From NCBI GenBank assembly GCA_016792935.1, contig JAEUJS010000556.1, forward strand, positions 1-61,164: a DNA stretch of 61,164 nucleotides, written 5' to 3'. Source of the stretch: Archangium sp. (lineage in GTDB: Bacteria; Myxococcota; Myxococcia; Myxococcales; Myxococcaceae). A program made the translations under genes and the position numbers. Numbering within the stretch: position 1 is the first letter of the stretch; every line of letters starts with the position of its first letter. Below the pieces are notes generated by a model. That model did not search any database. It saw only the letters and a program-made list of their open reading frames with translations, and was not told where the DNA came from. This document shows, one piece after another, positions 16,925 to 25,849 of this stretch.

Positions 16925-17992
16925 ATGAGCTCAACCTCAGGAACAGGTCTGCGCCGCGAGCGAGTGAAGAGCAGCAAGCAGTTCGACGGGAAGACCTTCA
17001 AGAATCCCACCGGTCTCGGGCCGGGGCTGAAGGGCAACCCGCTCCCCCTCATCGGTGAGTATTTCTTCGGCACGAACCAGCGCATGCCGCCGGGGCCGTT
17101 GCCGCTGCTCAAGCCGCACGAAGACTGGGGGCGCAAACCCGATGCTGGGCTGCGCGCGACATGGCTCGGTCACAGCACGGTGTTGCTGGAGCTCGACGGC
17201 TTTCGCGTGCTGACTGATCCCGTCTTCGGGGAGCGCGCGTCTCCGCTCCCGTTCGCGGGGCCGAAGCGGTTTCATCCCACGCCGTCGTCGCTCGACGAGC
17301 TGCCCGAGCTCGACGCGGTGCTGCTCTCGCACGACCACTACGACCACCTCTGCCGCTACACGATGCTCGCGCTCGCGAAGAAGACGATGCCCATCGTGAC
17401 GTCGCTCGGCGTGGGCCAGCACCTCGAGAACATCGGCATCGCGCCCCAGCGCATTCACGAGCTCGACTGGGGTGAGTCGGTCGACATCAAGGGCGTGCGC
17501 TTCACCGCGGAACCCTGTCAGCACTTCTCGGGGCGCGGCCTGTCGGATCGCAACTCGACGCTCTGGGCCTCGTACGTGATTCAGACCGCGAACCGGAAGG
17601 TGTTCTTCTCGGGCGATACGGGGCTCACCGAGCAGTACAAGGACATCGGCGCCAGGCACGGGAAGTTCGATCTCGTGATGCTCGAGGTCGGCGCGTGGCA
17701 CGAGAGCTGGGGCGCGATTCACCTCGGTCCGGCGAACGCGCTCACTGCGTTCGAGTGGCTCGGCGGAGGCACGCTCTTCCCCGTGCACTGGGGCACGTTC
17801 AACCTCGCGCTGCACGATTGGGATGAGCCGGCCGAGACGTTGATCAAGCTCGCGGGTGATCAGAAGAAGCGGATCATCACACCGCGCATTGGCCAGGTCT
17901 TCGTGCCCGAGCGCATCGACGGTGCGACGCCGTGGTGGCGTGAGGTCGTGAAGGCGAGCGCTCCGTCGGGTCAGCCGGCCGTCAGCCGTTGA
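16925..17992 (+). CDS. Metallo-beta-lactamase-fold hydrolase of the NAPE-PLD/UlaG-like group
   Basis: 355 residues. The start ATG abuts the stop of the previous gene. The metal site HDHYDH is at 136-141, preceded by a hydrophobic strand (LDAVLLS), and later come FFSGDTG and FPVHWGTFNLALHDWDEP, giving the remaining His/Asp ligands of a two-zinc centre. ATWLGHSTVLLELDGFRVLTDP near the N-terminus is typical of the COG2220/NAPE-PLD-like family. No signal peptide is evident, so it is probably cytoplasmic. The substrate is unknown; phosphodiester hydrolysis is plausible from the family. Confidence 0.82.
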   Translation: MSSTSGTGLRRERVKSSKQFDGKTFKNPTGLGPGLKGNPLPLIGEYFFGTNQRMPPGPLPLLKPHEDWGRKPDAGLRATWLGHSTVLLELDGFRVLTDPVFGERASPLPFAGPKRFHPTPSSLDELPELDAVLLSHDHYDHLCRYTMLALAKKTMPIVTSLGVGQHLENIGIAPQRIHELDWGESVDIKGVRFTAEPCQHFSGRGLSDRNSTLWASYVIQTANRKVFFSGDTGLTEQYKDIGARHGKFDLVMLEVGAWHESWGAIHLGPANALTAFEWLGGGTLFPVHWGTFNLALHDWDEPAETLIKLAGDQKKRIITPRIGQVFVPERIDGATPWWREVVKASAPSGQPAVSR

Positions 17993-18002
17993 GGGAGACG
18001 GT

Positions 18003-18575
18003 TCACACGACGGGCTGGAACGAGATGACGGAGTACGCGATGGCTTCTCCGTTCCCGACGTTCGCGTAGGCGTGCTTCTGGTTTCCGCGGAACGCGACGA
18101 CGTCGCCGGGGTTGAGGCGGTACGTCTGTCCCGCGACCGTGAGCTCCAGCAGTCCGCGCTCGCACGTGAGGTACTCGCGCGTGCCTTCGGTGTGCGGAAC
18201 TCCGGTGAGGCGCGCTCCATTCGGGAAGTGCATGCGCTCGAGGTCGAGTCCCGCGAGTGATTCCGGCAACAGCTTTCGCACCGTGACTGGTCCTCGTTGA
18301 CGCGTTGGGAGCGCGGCCACCGGAACGAGCGTCACTTCACCGAGCGGGCTCGCGAGGAGCTCTTCGAGACGCACCTGGAGCGCGGCTGCGGCTTTGATCA
18401 ACACCTGCAGCGTGGGGTTGGCCTCTCCTGATTCGAGGTGCGTCCAGGTCGCGCGGGGAACTCCAGCGAGCTTCGCGAGTTGGGCCTGGGAAAGACCTCT
18501 CCGCTCGCGCAGCTGACGAACGTTGCGGCCGAGGTTGCTGCTCTCAGAAGAACCACCTGCCAATGCATTGGCCAT
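18003..18575 (-). CDS. XRE-family regulator with C-terminal cupin sensor domain
   Basis: 190 residues from ATG 18575 (an upstream GTG at 18605 would add ten). Residues 15-70 form a helix-turn-helix (NVRQLRERRGLSQAQLAKLA; RATWTHLESGEANPTLQVLIKAA). The C-terminal ~75 residues are a cupin (REYLTCERGLLELTVAGQTYRL, NPGDVVAFRGNQKHAYANVG) that likely senses a small molecule. This HTH-cupin layout is common for single-target repressors. It is divergent from the SDR/QueA-like pair, which is its likely target together with itself. A palindrome lies at its own start codon. Confidence 0.82.
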   Translation of the reverse strand: MANALAGGSSESSNLGRNVRQLRERRGLSQAQLAKLAGVPRATWTHLESGEANPTLQVLIKAAAALQVRLEELLASPLGEVTLVPVAALPTRQRGPVTVRKLLPESLAGLDLERMHFPNGARLTGVPHTEGTREYLTCERGLLELTVAGQTYRLNPGDVVAFRGNQKHAYANVGNGEAIAYSVISFQPVV

Positions 18576-18592
18576 CGTGACGACAGATTGGC
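18559..18592. promoter_or_regulatory. Candidate operator in the XRE-cupin/SDR divergent promoter
   Basis: A perfect 14-bp palindrome GCCAATGCATTGGC (18559-18572) sits next to the regulator's start codon. A third ATTGGC half-site starts at 18587, exactly 20 bp (two helical turns) from the one at 18567. This is inferred to be the binding site of the regulator encoded here, allowing autoregulation and control of the SDR gene. Confidence 0.4.
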
Positions 18593-18614
18593 AGCCATCC
18601 GGCACAACTGCGAC

Positions 18615-19343
18615 ATGAACTCACTCCATGGAAAGAACGTGGTCATCACCGGCGCGTCGAAGGGGCTCGGCGCGGCGCTCGCGGACTCGTTGTCGGCGCG
18701 CGGTGCGACGGTGGTGTTGGTGGCGCGACATGAGAAGGCGCTCGATGAGGTGGTGAACGCGCTGCGCGCGAAGGGGCGCAAGGCGTTCGGCATTCCGGCC
18801 GACGTCGCGGACAAGGACTCGACGCATCGGATCTCCGGGCTCGCTGCCGCGATGGTTGGGCGCGTCGATGTGTTGATTCACAACGCGAGCACGTTGGGGC
18901 CGGTGCCGTTGCGCTCACTGCTCGACACCGAGTGTGAAGATTTGGCGGCGGTGCTCGAGACGAATCTGGTCGGCCCGTTCCGGCTCACGAAGGCGCTCGT
19001 TGGCCCGATGGCGCTGCGGAAAGACGGGACGGTGGTGCACATCTCGTCGGATGCCGCGGTCGAGGGCTATGCGAACTGGGGTGCGTATGGAGCGAGCAAG
19101 GCGGCGGGTGATCAACTGCATCGCGTGCTCGCTGCGGAGTTGAGCGCGGCGGGAGTGCAGGTCATCAACGTGGATCCCGGCGAGATGGATACGGACATGC
19201 ATCGCGATGCGCTGCCTGAGGCGGATCCAAAGACGCTCAAGACGCCGGCTCGCGTCGCGGAGTCGATCGCTCGGATGCTCGAGGATGGTGCGCTGGTGAG
19301 CGGGTCGCGCGTGGCTGCGGCGAACTGGGAGCGTGCGTCGTGA
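18615..19343 (+). CDS. Short-chain dehydrogenase/reductase
   Basis: 242 residues from ATG 18615. Classical SDR features are present: cofactor motif TGASKGLG near the N-terminus, the NAS motif in LIHNASTLGPVPL, catalytic Ser in VVHISSDAAVEG, the Y-G-A-S-K motif, and VINVDPGEMDTDMH after it. VLVARHE after the second strand suggests NADP(H). The substrate cannot be read. The gene overlaps the QueA-like gene by GTGA, so the two products are probably made together. It is divergent from, and likely controlled by, the XRE-cupin regulator. Confidence 0.85.
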   Translation: MNSLHGKNVVITGASKGLGAALADSLSARGATVVLVARHEKALDEVVNALRAKGRKAFGIPADVADKDSTHRISGLAAAMVGRVDVLIHNASTLGPVPLRSLLDTECEDLAAVLETNLVGPFRLTKALVGPMALRKDGTVVHISSDAAVEGYANWGAYGASKAAGDQLHRVLAAELSAAGVQVINVDPGEMDTDMHRDALPEADPKTLKTPARVAESIARMLEDGALVSGSRVAAANWERAS

Positions 19344-20341
19344 ACGCGCTGCTCGAGGTGCGCTCCCTCACCGTGCTGCGAGGCGAAGACCCACACATCA
19401 CTTCGCTCGATGCGCTGCCGTCACTGCTGCGCGCCGGCGACTTGCTCGTGCTCAACGACGCCGCGACCTTCCCTGGCTCCATCTCCTTCATGCACGAAGG
19501 ACAACAGCTCGAGGTCCGCCTCTTCGAGAAAATCCCCGGAGGCTTTCGCGCCGTCCTCTTCGGCGCTGGTGATTTCCACACGCGCACCGAAGACCGCCCC
19601 GCTCCACCGCGACTTGCAGTGGGCGCGCGGCTGCAGCTCGCTCCCCGGCTGCAGGCGATGATCAGCGACGTTGATCAGACCTCACCGCGATTGATCACCC
19701 TGAACTTCGCGCTCACCGACGAGCTCCTCTGGCGCGCCGTGTATGCGATTGGAAAACCCATCCAATACGCGCACCAACCGAAGCAACTCCCGCTGTGGTC
19801 CGTGCAGAACGTCTTCTCCGAACGCCCCTGGGCCGCCGAGACGCCCAGCGCCGCGCACCACCTCACGTTCGAACGACTCTCCGCGCTCGAGAAGCACGGC
19901 GTTCAGCTCGCCACGCTCACGCACGCGACGGGTCTCTCGAGCACCGGCGACGAAGTGCTCGACGCCGCGCTCCCCTGGCCCGAGCGCTATTCGATTCCCG
20001 CCGAGACGTGGCGACGTGTTCAGAAGGCGGAGCGTGTCGTCGCTGTGGGTACGAGTGTGATGCGTGCGTTGGAAGCGATGGGTGTGCTCCCTGACCCGCT
20101 CCCCGAGGGAGACGGGGCGCTGTCCGGAATCGCAACTGGATCAATTGGTCCCGAGACGAAGCTGCAGGTCGTCGACGCGCTGCTCACCGGAATTCACGTG
20201 CCTGGCGAGTCGCACTACCGCCTGCTCGGCTCACTGCTCGACGAACAGACGCTCCGCGCTGCAACCGACCTGTCGCACCGCGAGGGCCTCCGCGGGCACG
20301 AATTCGGTGATGTCGCACTGTTCGAAAGAACTGGTCACTGA
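19340..20341 (+). CDS. QueA-like S-adenosylmethionine:tRNA ribosyltransferase-isomerase (divergent subfamily)
   Basis: 333 residues. QueA transfers and isomerises the ribosyl group of SAM to make epoxyqueuosine in tRNA. The fold features are recognisable: LRAGDLLVLNDAATFPGSI, AIGKPIQYAHQPKQLPLW, FSERPWAAETPSAAHHLTFE, THATGLSSTGDEVLDAALPWPERY and VVAVGTSVMRALE. The Q-Y-A-H and R-P-W-A-x-E-x-P-S-A variants mark a divergent subfamily. No tgt or other queuosine genes are close, so the substrate may differ. Residues ~250-260 (LPDPLPEGDGA) are encoded by an inserted copy of the dispersed palindrome, at a point where family members vary in length. It overlaps the SDR gene by four bases. Confidence 0.75.
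   Translation: MNALLEVRSLTVLRGEDPHITSLDALPSLLRAGDLLVLNDAATFPGSISFMHEGQQLEVRLFEKIPGGFRAVLFGAGDFHTRTEDRPAPPRLAVGARLQLAPRLQAMISDVDQTSPRLITLNFALTDELLWRAVYAIGKPIQYAHQPKQLPLWSVQNVFSERPWAAETPSAAHHLTFERLSALEKHGVQLATLTHATGLSSTGDEVLDAALPWPERYSIPAETWRRVQKAERVVAVGTSVMRALEAMGVLPDPLPEGDGALSGIATGSIGPETKLQVVDALLTGIHVPGESHYRLLGSLLDEQTLRAATDLSHREGLRGHEFGDVALFERTGH
20087..20117. repeat. Dispersed palindrome copy 4, inside the queA-like gene
   Basis: Reads GCTCCCTGACCCGCTCCCCG followed by AGGGAGACGGGG, the family sequence with a few changes that keep the reading frame (encoding LPDPLPEGDG). The changes weaken the stem, as expected if the insertion was tolerated and then drifted. Confidence 0.7.
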
Positions 20342-20418
20342 CCAGTCACAGCACTGACTCACGCTCCGAACATTCCGAGACGCTTCAGGTTTCGGGAGTA
20401 CACTCGTGGCCCGTAACG

Positions 20419-22491
20419 GTGCCTGCGAACCCTTCTTTCATCGCGCCGAGCTCACCGCTCGATCGCCGGCGCCTCGGCAAGTACGAGGTGCTGTGCCGTC
20501 TCTCGACCGGAGGGATGAGCGCCATCTACCTCGCGCACCAGACCGGCCTCGCAGGCTTCAAGAAGCTGGTGGTGCTCAAGACGATTCTCCCGGACATCGG
20601 CGGCGAAGAAGACTTCGTCGGCATGTTCCTCGAAGAGGCGCGCATCACCGCCGTCTTCAACCACCCCAACATCGCGCAGGTCTTCGAGCTCGACACCGAC
20701 GACGGTCAGCTCTTCATGGCGATGGAATTCGTGCAGGGCTGCACGCTCGTCGAGATGGCGCGCGCGTGCCGCCAGGCGAAGGAAGCGATTCCCGTCGGCT
20801 TCACGCTGGCGTCCACGCGCGACACCGCGCTCGCGCTCCACTACGCGCACAACTTCACCGACGCGCGCGGGCGGCGGCAAATCGTCATCCACCGTGACGT
20901 CGCCGAGAAGAACGTGATGGTGACGTACGAAGGCGTGACCAAGCTCCTCGACTTCGGCATCGCCAAGGCGCTCGGTCGCAGCGGCCGCACCAGCATCGGC
21001 ATGGTGAAGGGCACCTCGGGCTACATGTCGCCCGAGCAGATTCGCGGTGAGCCGCTCGACCCTCGCTCCGACATCTTTGCGCTCGGCGTCGTCATGCACG
21101 AGTGCCTCACCGGCCTGCGTCTCTTCCACGGCAAGACCGCCGAGGAGGGAATGATGGCCGCGCTGCGCGAAGAGGTGCAGCCGCCCTCGAAGTGGAATCG
21201 CGAAGTGACGCCCGACCTCGACGGCGTGGTGCTCAAGGCGTTGCAGCGAGACCGCGAGAAGCGCTTCGCCACCGCGCTCGAGTTCGCGCGCGCCATCGAG
21301 AAGGCCGCTCCCGGTGCGCTGTGGCACCCCGAACAATCCGGAGAGCTCGTCACCCGTCACTTCAACGACCGCCGCATCGAGACGCGTCGCCTGCTCGAGT
21401 CCACCGAGTTCGGCTCGGAGACGACCGGTGAAGTGCGCGTGCAGTCGGTGCTCGCGAAGGTGCGTGCGAGCGCGGGCGGTGGCTTTCAGGGCAGCAGCGA
21501 TTCGCGGCCCGGAGACACGCCGAAGAAGCCTGCGCCTCTGGTGAGCGCTCCCAGGGTGGCGAACGTCGTCGAGAGCGATGAGTCGACGCGCCCGGGCGTC
21601 ACGCCCGGAGACCTGGCGCGCACTCCGATTTCGAACCCGGTGCAGGCGCAGGCGACCACGCAGCGCGATGATCAACCCACCAATCCCGCACGGCCCAAGG
21701 CGCTGCGCGCGCCGAGCACGCCGGGCATGCCCGCGGCCCAGCTCAAGGGTCCCGACAAGGGAACGGACGAAGCGCCCCGCGTGAAGGACCGTGGCGTCAC
21801 CACGCCCGAGCCCGCGCTCAACCGCAACTACAGCTACGACGACGACGACGACCGCAGCGACAAGACGATTCCGGCGACCGCGCTGCCCGATGAAATCAAG
21901 AACCTCCGCGCGCAGTTCGCTGCTCGCCGCAAGGACGCGCCGACGCAGGCCTCGGGCACTCCGGCCGCCGACCCGTCGAGCACGCAGCGCGACAAGGTGC
22001 TCACCGACAAGGTGAACGAGACCACCGCGCGCGGGAATTCAGCGCCACCGCCGCCGCAGATGCCGCCCGCCCCTCGGCAGAGTGGAGAGACCATCTCCAT
22101 CACCAACAAGGGCAACCCGATGGACTGGGAAGACGACGAGGGCGTGAAGACCGCCATCGCGCGCCCCAACGAATTGCCCGGCATGGCGGAGCTTCGTGCG
22201 GCGCGGCGTCCTCCTCCGCAGCCGACGAACTTCGACGCGCGCGATGTCGATGAGCCGGTGGGCCAGTCGTCGGCGCCGTCGCTCGAGCCGGTCCAGGGCT
22301 CGGGGAGCGACTTGCCCGTCGTCCCGGGGATGAGCACCAACTCGCAGCTCGACTTCGATGCGGTGCGACCGAGGCGCACGGGCTTGATTCTCGCGCTGCT
22401 GGTGCTCGGCCTGCTCGCGGTGCTCGGTGCGTTGGTGTTGCTCGACGTTCTCCCGCTGCCGCGAATTGGGCCGGGGCCGAAGGTCGGCTGA
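20419..22491 (+). CDS. Hanks-type Ser/Thr protein kinase with long disordered linker and C-terminal membrane helix
   Basis: 690 residues from GTG 20419. The kinase domain covers about 20-290: loop STGGMSAIY, Lys54, a helix-C Glu near 72, HRD at 158-160 with Asn165, DFG at 178-180 and YMSPEQIRG. A complete catalytic set is present. A linker of ~350 residues rich in Pro, Ala, Thr and charged residues follows, including an Asp run (YDDDDDRSD) and repeated short motifs. A final membrane helix is at about 653-675 (LILALLVLGLLAVLGALVLL). It resembles the kinase at 6175-7926 in its catalytic domain but lacks a folded extracytoplasmic domain. Confidence 0.9.
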   Translation: MPANPSFIAPSSPLDRRRLGKYEVLCRLSTGGMSAIYLAHQTGLAGFKKLVVLKTILPDIGGEEDFVGMFLEEARITAVFNHPNIAQVFELDTDDGQLFMAMEFVQGCTLVEMARACRQAKEAIPVGFTLASTRDTALALHYAHNFTDARGRRQIVIHRDVAEKNVMVTYEGVTKLLDFGIAKALGRSGRTSIGMVKGTSGYMSPEQIRGEPLDPRSDIFALGVVMHECLTGLRLFHGKTAEEGMMAALREEVQPPSKWNREVTPDLDGVVLKALQRDREKRFATALEFARAIEKAAPGALWHPEQSGELVTRHFNDRRIETRRLLESTEFGSETTGEVRVQSVLAKVRASAGGGFQGSSDSRPGDTPKKPAPLVSAPRVANVVESDESTRPGVTPGDLARTPISNPVQAQATTQRDDQPTNPARPKALRAPSTPGMPAAQLKGPDKGTDEAPRVKDRGVTTPEPALNRNYSYDDDDDRSDKTIPATALPDEIKNLRAQFAARRKDAPTQASGTPAADPSSTQRDKVLTDKVNETTARGNSAPPPPQMPPAPRQSGETISITNKGNPMDWEDDEGVKTAIARPNELPGMAELRAARRPPPQPTNFDARDVDEPVGQSSAPSLEPVQGSGSDLPVVPGMSTNSQLDFDAVRPRRTGLILALLVLGLLAVLGALVLLDVLPLPRIGPGPKVG

Positions 22492-22500
22492 CCCACTGCG

Positions 22501-24060
22501 ATGATTTCTCGACGCACGTTGCTCGGAGTCACGCCGCTGTTGATGGGCGCTGATTCGACCGGCTCGCCCCAGGTCGAGCCTCCGCTGTTCGACGTCGAGG
22601 AACGTTCACTCTCCGACTTGCGCGCGGCGCTCGATGGAAAGCGCGTCACCTCGGTGCAGCTCGTCGAGGCGTACCTCGCGCGCATCGCGAAGCTCGATGC
22701 GAACGGGCCGATGTTGAAGAGCGTGCTCGAGCTCAACCCCGACGCGAAGCGCATCGCGGCGGAGTGCGACGCGGCCACCGACAAGAAGCCGCGCGGGCCG
22801 CTCCACGGCATTCCGGTGTTGCTCAAGGACAACATCGACACGGCTGATCAACAGCACACCACCGCGGGGAGCCTGGCGTTGCTCGACGCGCCCGCTCCCA
22901 AAGAAGACGCGGGGCTCGTGAAGCAGCTGCGCGCCGCGGGCGCCGTGGTGCTCGGCAAGACCAACCTCTCCGAGTGGGCGAACCTGCGTGGCCGTGCATC
23001 GACGTCGGGTTGGAGCGCGCGCGGTGGGCTCACCAGGAATCCGTACGTCACCACGCGCAACGCGAGCGGCTCGTCGTCGGGCAGCGCAGTCGCCGTCGCC
23101 GCGAGCCTGTGTGCTGCTTCGATTGGCACTGAGACCGACGGCTCCATCGTCTCGCCCGCGAGCATCTGCGGCATCGTGGGCTTCAAGCCGACCGTGGGGC
23201 TCGTCTCGCGCTCGGGAATCATTCCGCTCTCGCACACGCAGGACACCGCGGGGCCGATGACGCGCTCGGTGAAGGACGCCGCGCTGCTGCTCGACGCCAT
23301 CTGCGGAGTCGATGCGCGCGACGACGCGACCTCGAAGCGGCCGAAGACCCTCGCTCCGAATTTCACGCGCGCGCTCGAGGGAGCGACGTTGAAGGGCAAG
23401 CGGCTCGGCGTGGTGCGGCGGCTGGTGGAGGCGGGTTGGACGACGGCGCCGGTGGCGCGCGAAGTGGTGAAGTCGCTCACGACGGCGGGCGCGACGGTGG
23501 TCGACGTCGAGCTCGGTGCACGCAGCTACGAAGATGCCGAGATGGAAGTGTTGTTGTTCGAGCTGAAGAACGACTTCGACGCGTACCTTTCCGCGCGCGG
23601 TGGGCCGATGAAGTCGCTGGCCGACGTCGTGCAGTTCAACCTCGCGCACGCTTCCGACGAGCTGAGCTTCTTCGGGCAGCAGCACTTCGACGATGCGGTG
23701 CGACGCGGGCCGTATTCGAGCAGCGAGTACGTGGCGGCGCTTTCGAAGTGCTCAGCGGCGCGCGAGAGCATCGTGGCGTTGATGAAGGACCAGAAGCTCG
23801 ACGCCATCGTCGCTCCGACGGGTGCGCCTGCGTGGCTGTCAGACCTCGTCAATGGAGATGCGTTCGGCTTTTCCTTTTCGACGCCGGCCGCGGTCGCGGG
23901 CTGTCCCCACGTCAGCGTGCCGATGGGCTTCGTCGGAGAGCTGCCCGTCTCGCTGAGCTTCATCGCCGCGCCGTGGGAAGACGCGAAGGTGCTCGCGCTC
24001 GGTCACGCGTTCGAGCTCGCGACGCACGCCCGCAAGCCACCGCGCTACTTCACGCGCTGA
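22501..24060 (+). CDS. Amidase-signature family enzyme
   Basis: 519 residues. Amidase signature elements: Lys109 in GIPVLLKDNIDT, the Ser-rich loop ASGSSSGSAVAVAAS (189-202) and the nucleophile region IGTETDGSIVSPASICG (Ser215), giving the Ser-cisSer-Lys triad. It hydrolyses a C-N amide bond; the substrate is unknown. The N-terminus (MISRRTLLGVTPLLMG) has two arginines and a short hydrophobic run, so twin-arginine export is possible, but the signal is weak. It starts 9 bp after the kinase gene. Confidence 0.85.
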   Translation: MISRRTLLGVTPLLMGADSTGSPQVEPPLFDVEERSLSDLRAALDGKRVTSVQLVEAYLARIAKLDANGPMLKSVLELNPDAKRIAAECDAATDKKPRGPLHGIPVLLKDNIDTADQQHTTAGSLALLDAPAPKEDAGLVKQLRAAGAVVLGKTNLSEWANLRGRASTSGWSARGGLTRNPYVTTRNASGSSSGSAVAVAASLCAASIGTETDGSIVSPASICGIVGFKPTVGLVSRSGIIPLSHTQDTAGPMTRSVKDAALLLDAICGVDARDDATSKRPKTLAPNFTRALEGATLKGKRLGVVRRLVEAGWTTAPVAREVVKSLTTAGATVVDVELGARSYEDAEMEVLLFELKNDFDAYLSARGGPMKSLADVVQFNLAHASDELSFFGQQHFDDAVRRGPYSSSEYVAALSKCSAARESIVALMKDQKLDAIVAPTGAPAWLSDLVNGDAFGFSFSTPAAVAGCPHVSVPMGFVGELPVSLSFIAAPWEDAKVLALGHAFELATHARKPPRYFTR

Positions 24061-24079
24061 CCCGCCGGGTCGTTTGCCT

Positions 24080-24781
24080 TCACTTCACGTCGAGCTTCCA
24101 GATGGGCGTGTCGGCTTCGACCTTCTTGTCGCCGCTGAATTTCGTCTCGAGCAGCACGCTCTGCACTGGCGCGTCGAGCTTCTGCACGCCCGCGATGTCG
24201 GCGCGGCTCTCGGTGATGAACCACGGCACGAAGTCGTAGTGCGAGGCGAGGTTGGTGAGCTCTCCGGCTTTGTACTCGGGCGTCTTGTCGCGCATCTTCG
24301 CCTTGCTCACCACGTGCGTGGCGTCGACGTCGGGCAGGCCGGCCTTGGCGAGCTGCTTGATGGTGAACGACTCTTCGCTCTGCGTGCGGGCGGTCACGTA
24401 GAAGACGTCGGCTCCAGCGGCGGCGGCCTTCTTCGCGAGCTCGATGGTGGAGCGAATCTGCGTGTCGTTCTGGTAGTTCTTTCCCTTGAAGAACTCGCGG
24501 AAGAACATCGCGCTGAACTTCTTGGCGTGGTCGGCGGTCATTTTCAGGTTCGTCGCCGTCTCTTTGGCGTCGTTGCCCATCGCCTTGCTGGTCTTGCCCT
24601 TGAAGTAGGACGTGCCGTTGGCCTTGTCGAAGGCCTTGCCGATGGCGAGCACGCGGCCGCGCGTGTCGACCAGCGTGTTGTCCACGTCGAAGGCGACCGC
24701 GACCTTCTCTCCGCGCGCGGTGCGTTCTTTGATTTGCGCGATGGAGTCTTTGAGGAACTTGGGTCCGCTGATGGTGGGCAT
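24080..24781 (-). CDS. HAD-superfamily (acid-phosphatase-like) protein
   Basis: 233 residues from ATG 24781, where the family-like sequence begins (MPTISGPKFLKDSI). Motif I is VAFDVDNTLVDTRG (Asp32 and Asp34), the nucleophile and acid/base of HAD enzymes. A later VFYVTARTQSEES has the Thr of motif II. The layout resembles class B/subfamily IIIB acid phosphatases or 5'-nucleotidase-like HAD proteins, but no signal peptide is visible. Phosphomonoesterase activity is likely; the substrate is unknown. It converges with the amidase and is divergent from the next gene. Confidence 0.75.
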   Translation of the reverse strand: MPTISGPKFLKDSIAQIKERTARGEKVAVAFDVDNTLVDTRGRVLAIGKAFDKANGTSYFKGKTSKAMGNDAKETATNLKMTADHAKKFSAMFFREFFKGKNYQNDTQIRSTIELAKKAAAAGADVFYVTARTQSEESFTIKQLAKAGLPDVDATHVVSKAKMRDKTPEYKAGELTNLASHYDFVPWFITESRADIAGVQKLDAPVQSVLLETKFSGDKKVEADTPIWKLDVK

Positions 24782-24832
24782 GCGCGCGAAGGTTACACAG
24801 GGATGACTTCGCTGAGGTGAGGTGTTCGTCAC

Positions 24833-25849
24833 ATGCGCATGACGGCTGGGGCCAGGAAGACGTTGATGCTGCTCGGAGCGGTGCTCGCTCTGTCGATCGC
24901 CTGGCTCGGCTTCGGCGCTGATGTGCGCTTCGTGCCCGCGCTCGAGGAGCCTGCCGATGCGGTTCGCACCGAGGCGTTGCGGAAGAACGCGCGCGTCATT
25001 CTCATCACGCTCGATGGCCCGGTGCGCGCGGACGTGTTCTCGAGCGGGCTGATGCCGAAGTTGCACGCGGCGCTCACGGCGCGAAACGGCGTGCTGCTCG
25101 ACGGACGCGCGGCGTCGTCGATGGCGTTGAGTCAGCCCGGGTATCAGGCGCTGGCGACTGGAGTGGTGACGAAGTGTCTCGACAACGATTGCCCGCGCGT
25201 CGCGCAGGAGACGCTCGCGGAATTTCTCGTCGCGCGGTTGGGTGTGCCGGCTGATCAGGTAGCGGTGTTTGCGTCGTGGTCGCGGATGCGGAAGGCCGTC
25301 GCGCAGGATGATTCGCGTGTGTTGATTGATGCTCCGGACGAAGGCCCAGGTGGACGGCCTGAATTGCCGCGCTGGAGAAATGCGCGCTTCGACTCGCAGA
25401 CGTTCGCGGCGGGGTTTGCGCATCTCACGCACGTGAAGCCGCGATTTCTGCAGCTGTCGTTTTTGGACATGGATGAGTGGGCGCACGCCGGGTATCGCGA
25501 GGAATACGAGACCGCGCTGGCAGAAGCCGATGGGTACATCGGTGAGGTGCTGGACTGGGTCGACTCGTTGCCGCCCGAGGAGCGCGCGCTGACGACGGTG
25601 CTCATCACGTCGGACCACGGCCGCGGTCGCAGCGACTGGCGCGAGCACGGCTTCTTTCACCGCGGGAGTGGTGAGACGTTCTTCGCGGCGTTTCCGGTAC
25701 GCGGAGCGGTGTCGCGGGTGGAGGTTGATCAGCGCGACGTGCGGCCGACCATCGAGCGGCTATTCGGGTTCTGTACCGAGTCGCGGCGGGTGAGCGGAGC
25801 GGGCCGGCCGGTCGGTGCGGTCGTCGGTGATTTGTCGTGTGCAGAGTAA
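24833..25849 (+). CDS. Alkaline-phosphatase-superfamily (sulfatase/phosphodiesterase-like) membrane-anchored protein
   Basis: 338 residues with an N-terminal signal-anchor (LMLLGAVLALSIAWLGFGAD). Metal-binding elements of the superfamily are visible: VILITLDGPVRADVF, SSMALSQPGYQALATG (nucleophile region), LQLSFLDMDEWAHAGY and VLITSDHGRGR followed by EHGFFHRGSGETFF. The protein would act in the periplasm as a phospho- or sulfo-hydrolase or transferase. Its last 121 bp overlap the end of the convergent LysR reading frame. Confidence 0.75.
   Translation: MRMTAGARKTLMLLGAVLALSIAWLGFGADVRFVPALEEPADAVRTEALRKNARVILITLDGPVRADVFSSGLMPKLHAALTARNGVLLDGRAASSMALSQPGYQALATGVVTKCLDNDCPRVAQETLAEFLVARLGVPADQVAVFASWSRMRKAVAQDDSRVLIDAPDEGPGGRPELPRWRNARFDSQTFAAGFAHLTHVKPRFLQLSFLDMDEWAHAGYREEYETALAEADGYIGEVLDWVDSLPPEERALTTVLITSDHGRGRSDWREHGFFHRGSGETFFAAFPVRGAVSRVEVDQRDVRPTIERLFGFCTESRRVSGAGRPVGAVVGDLSCAE

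Noticed and set aside
22501..22550. Twin-arginine signal on the amidase
   Set aside because: Two arginines are present, but the hydrophobic run is short and no clear cleavage site follows; mentioned only as a possibility.
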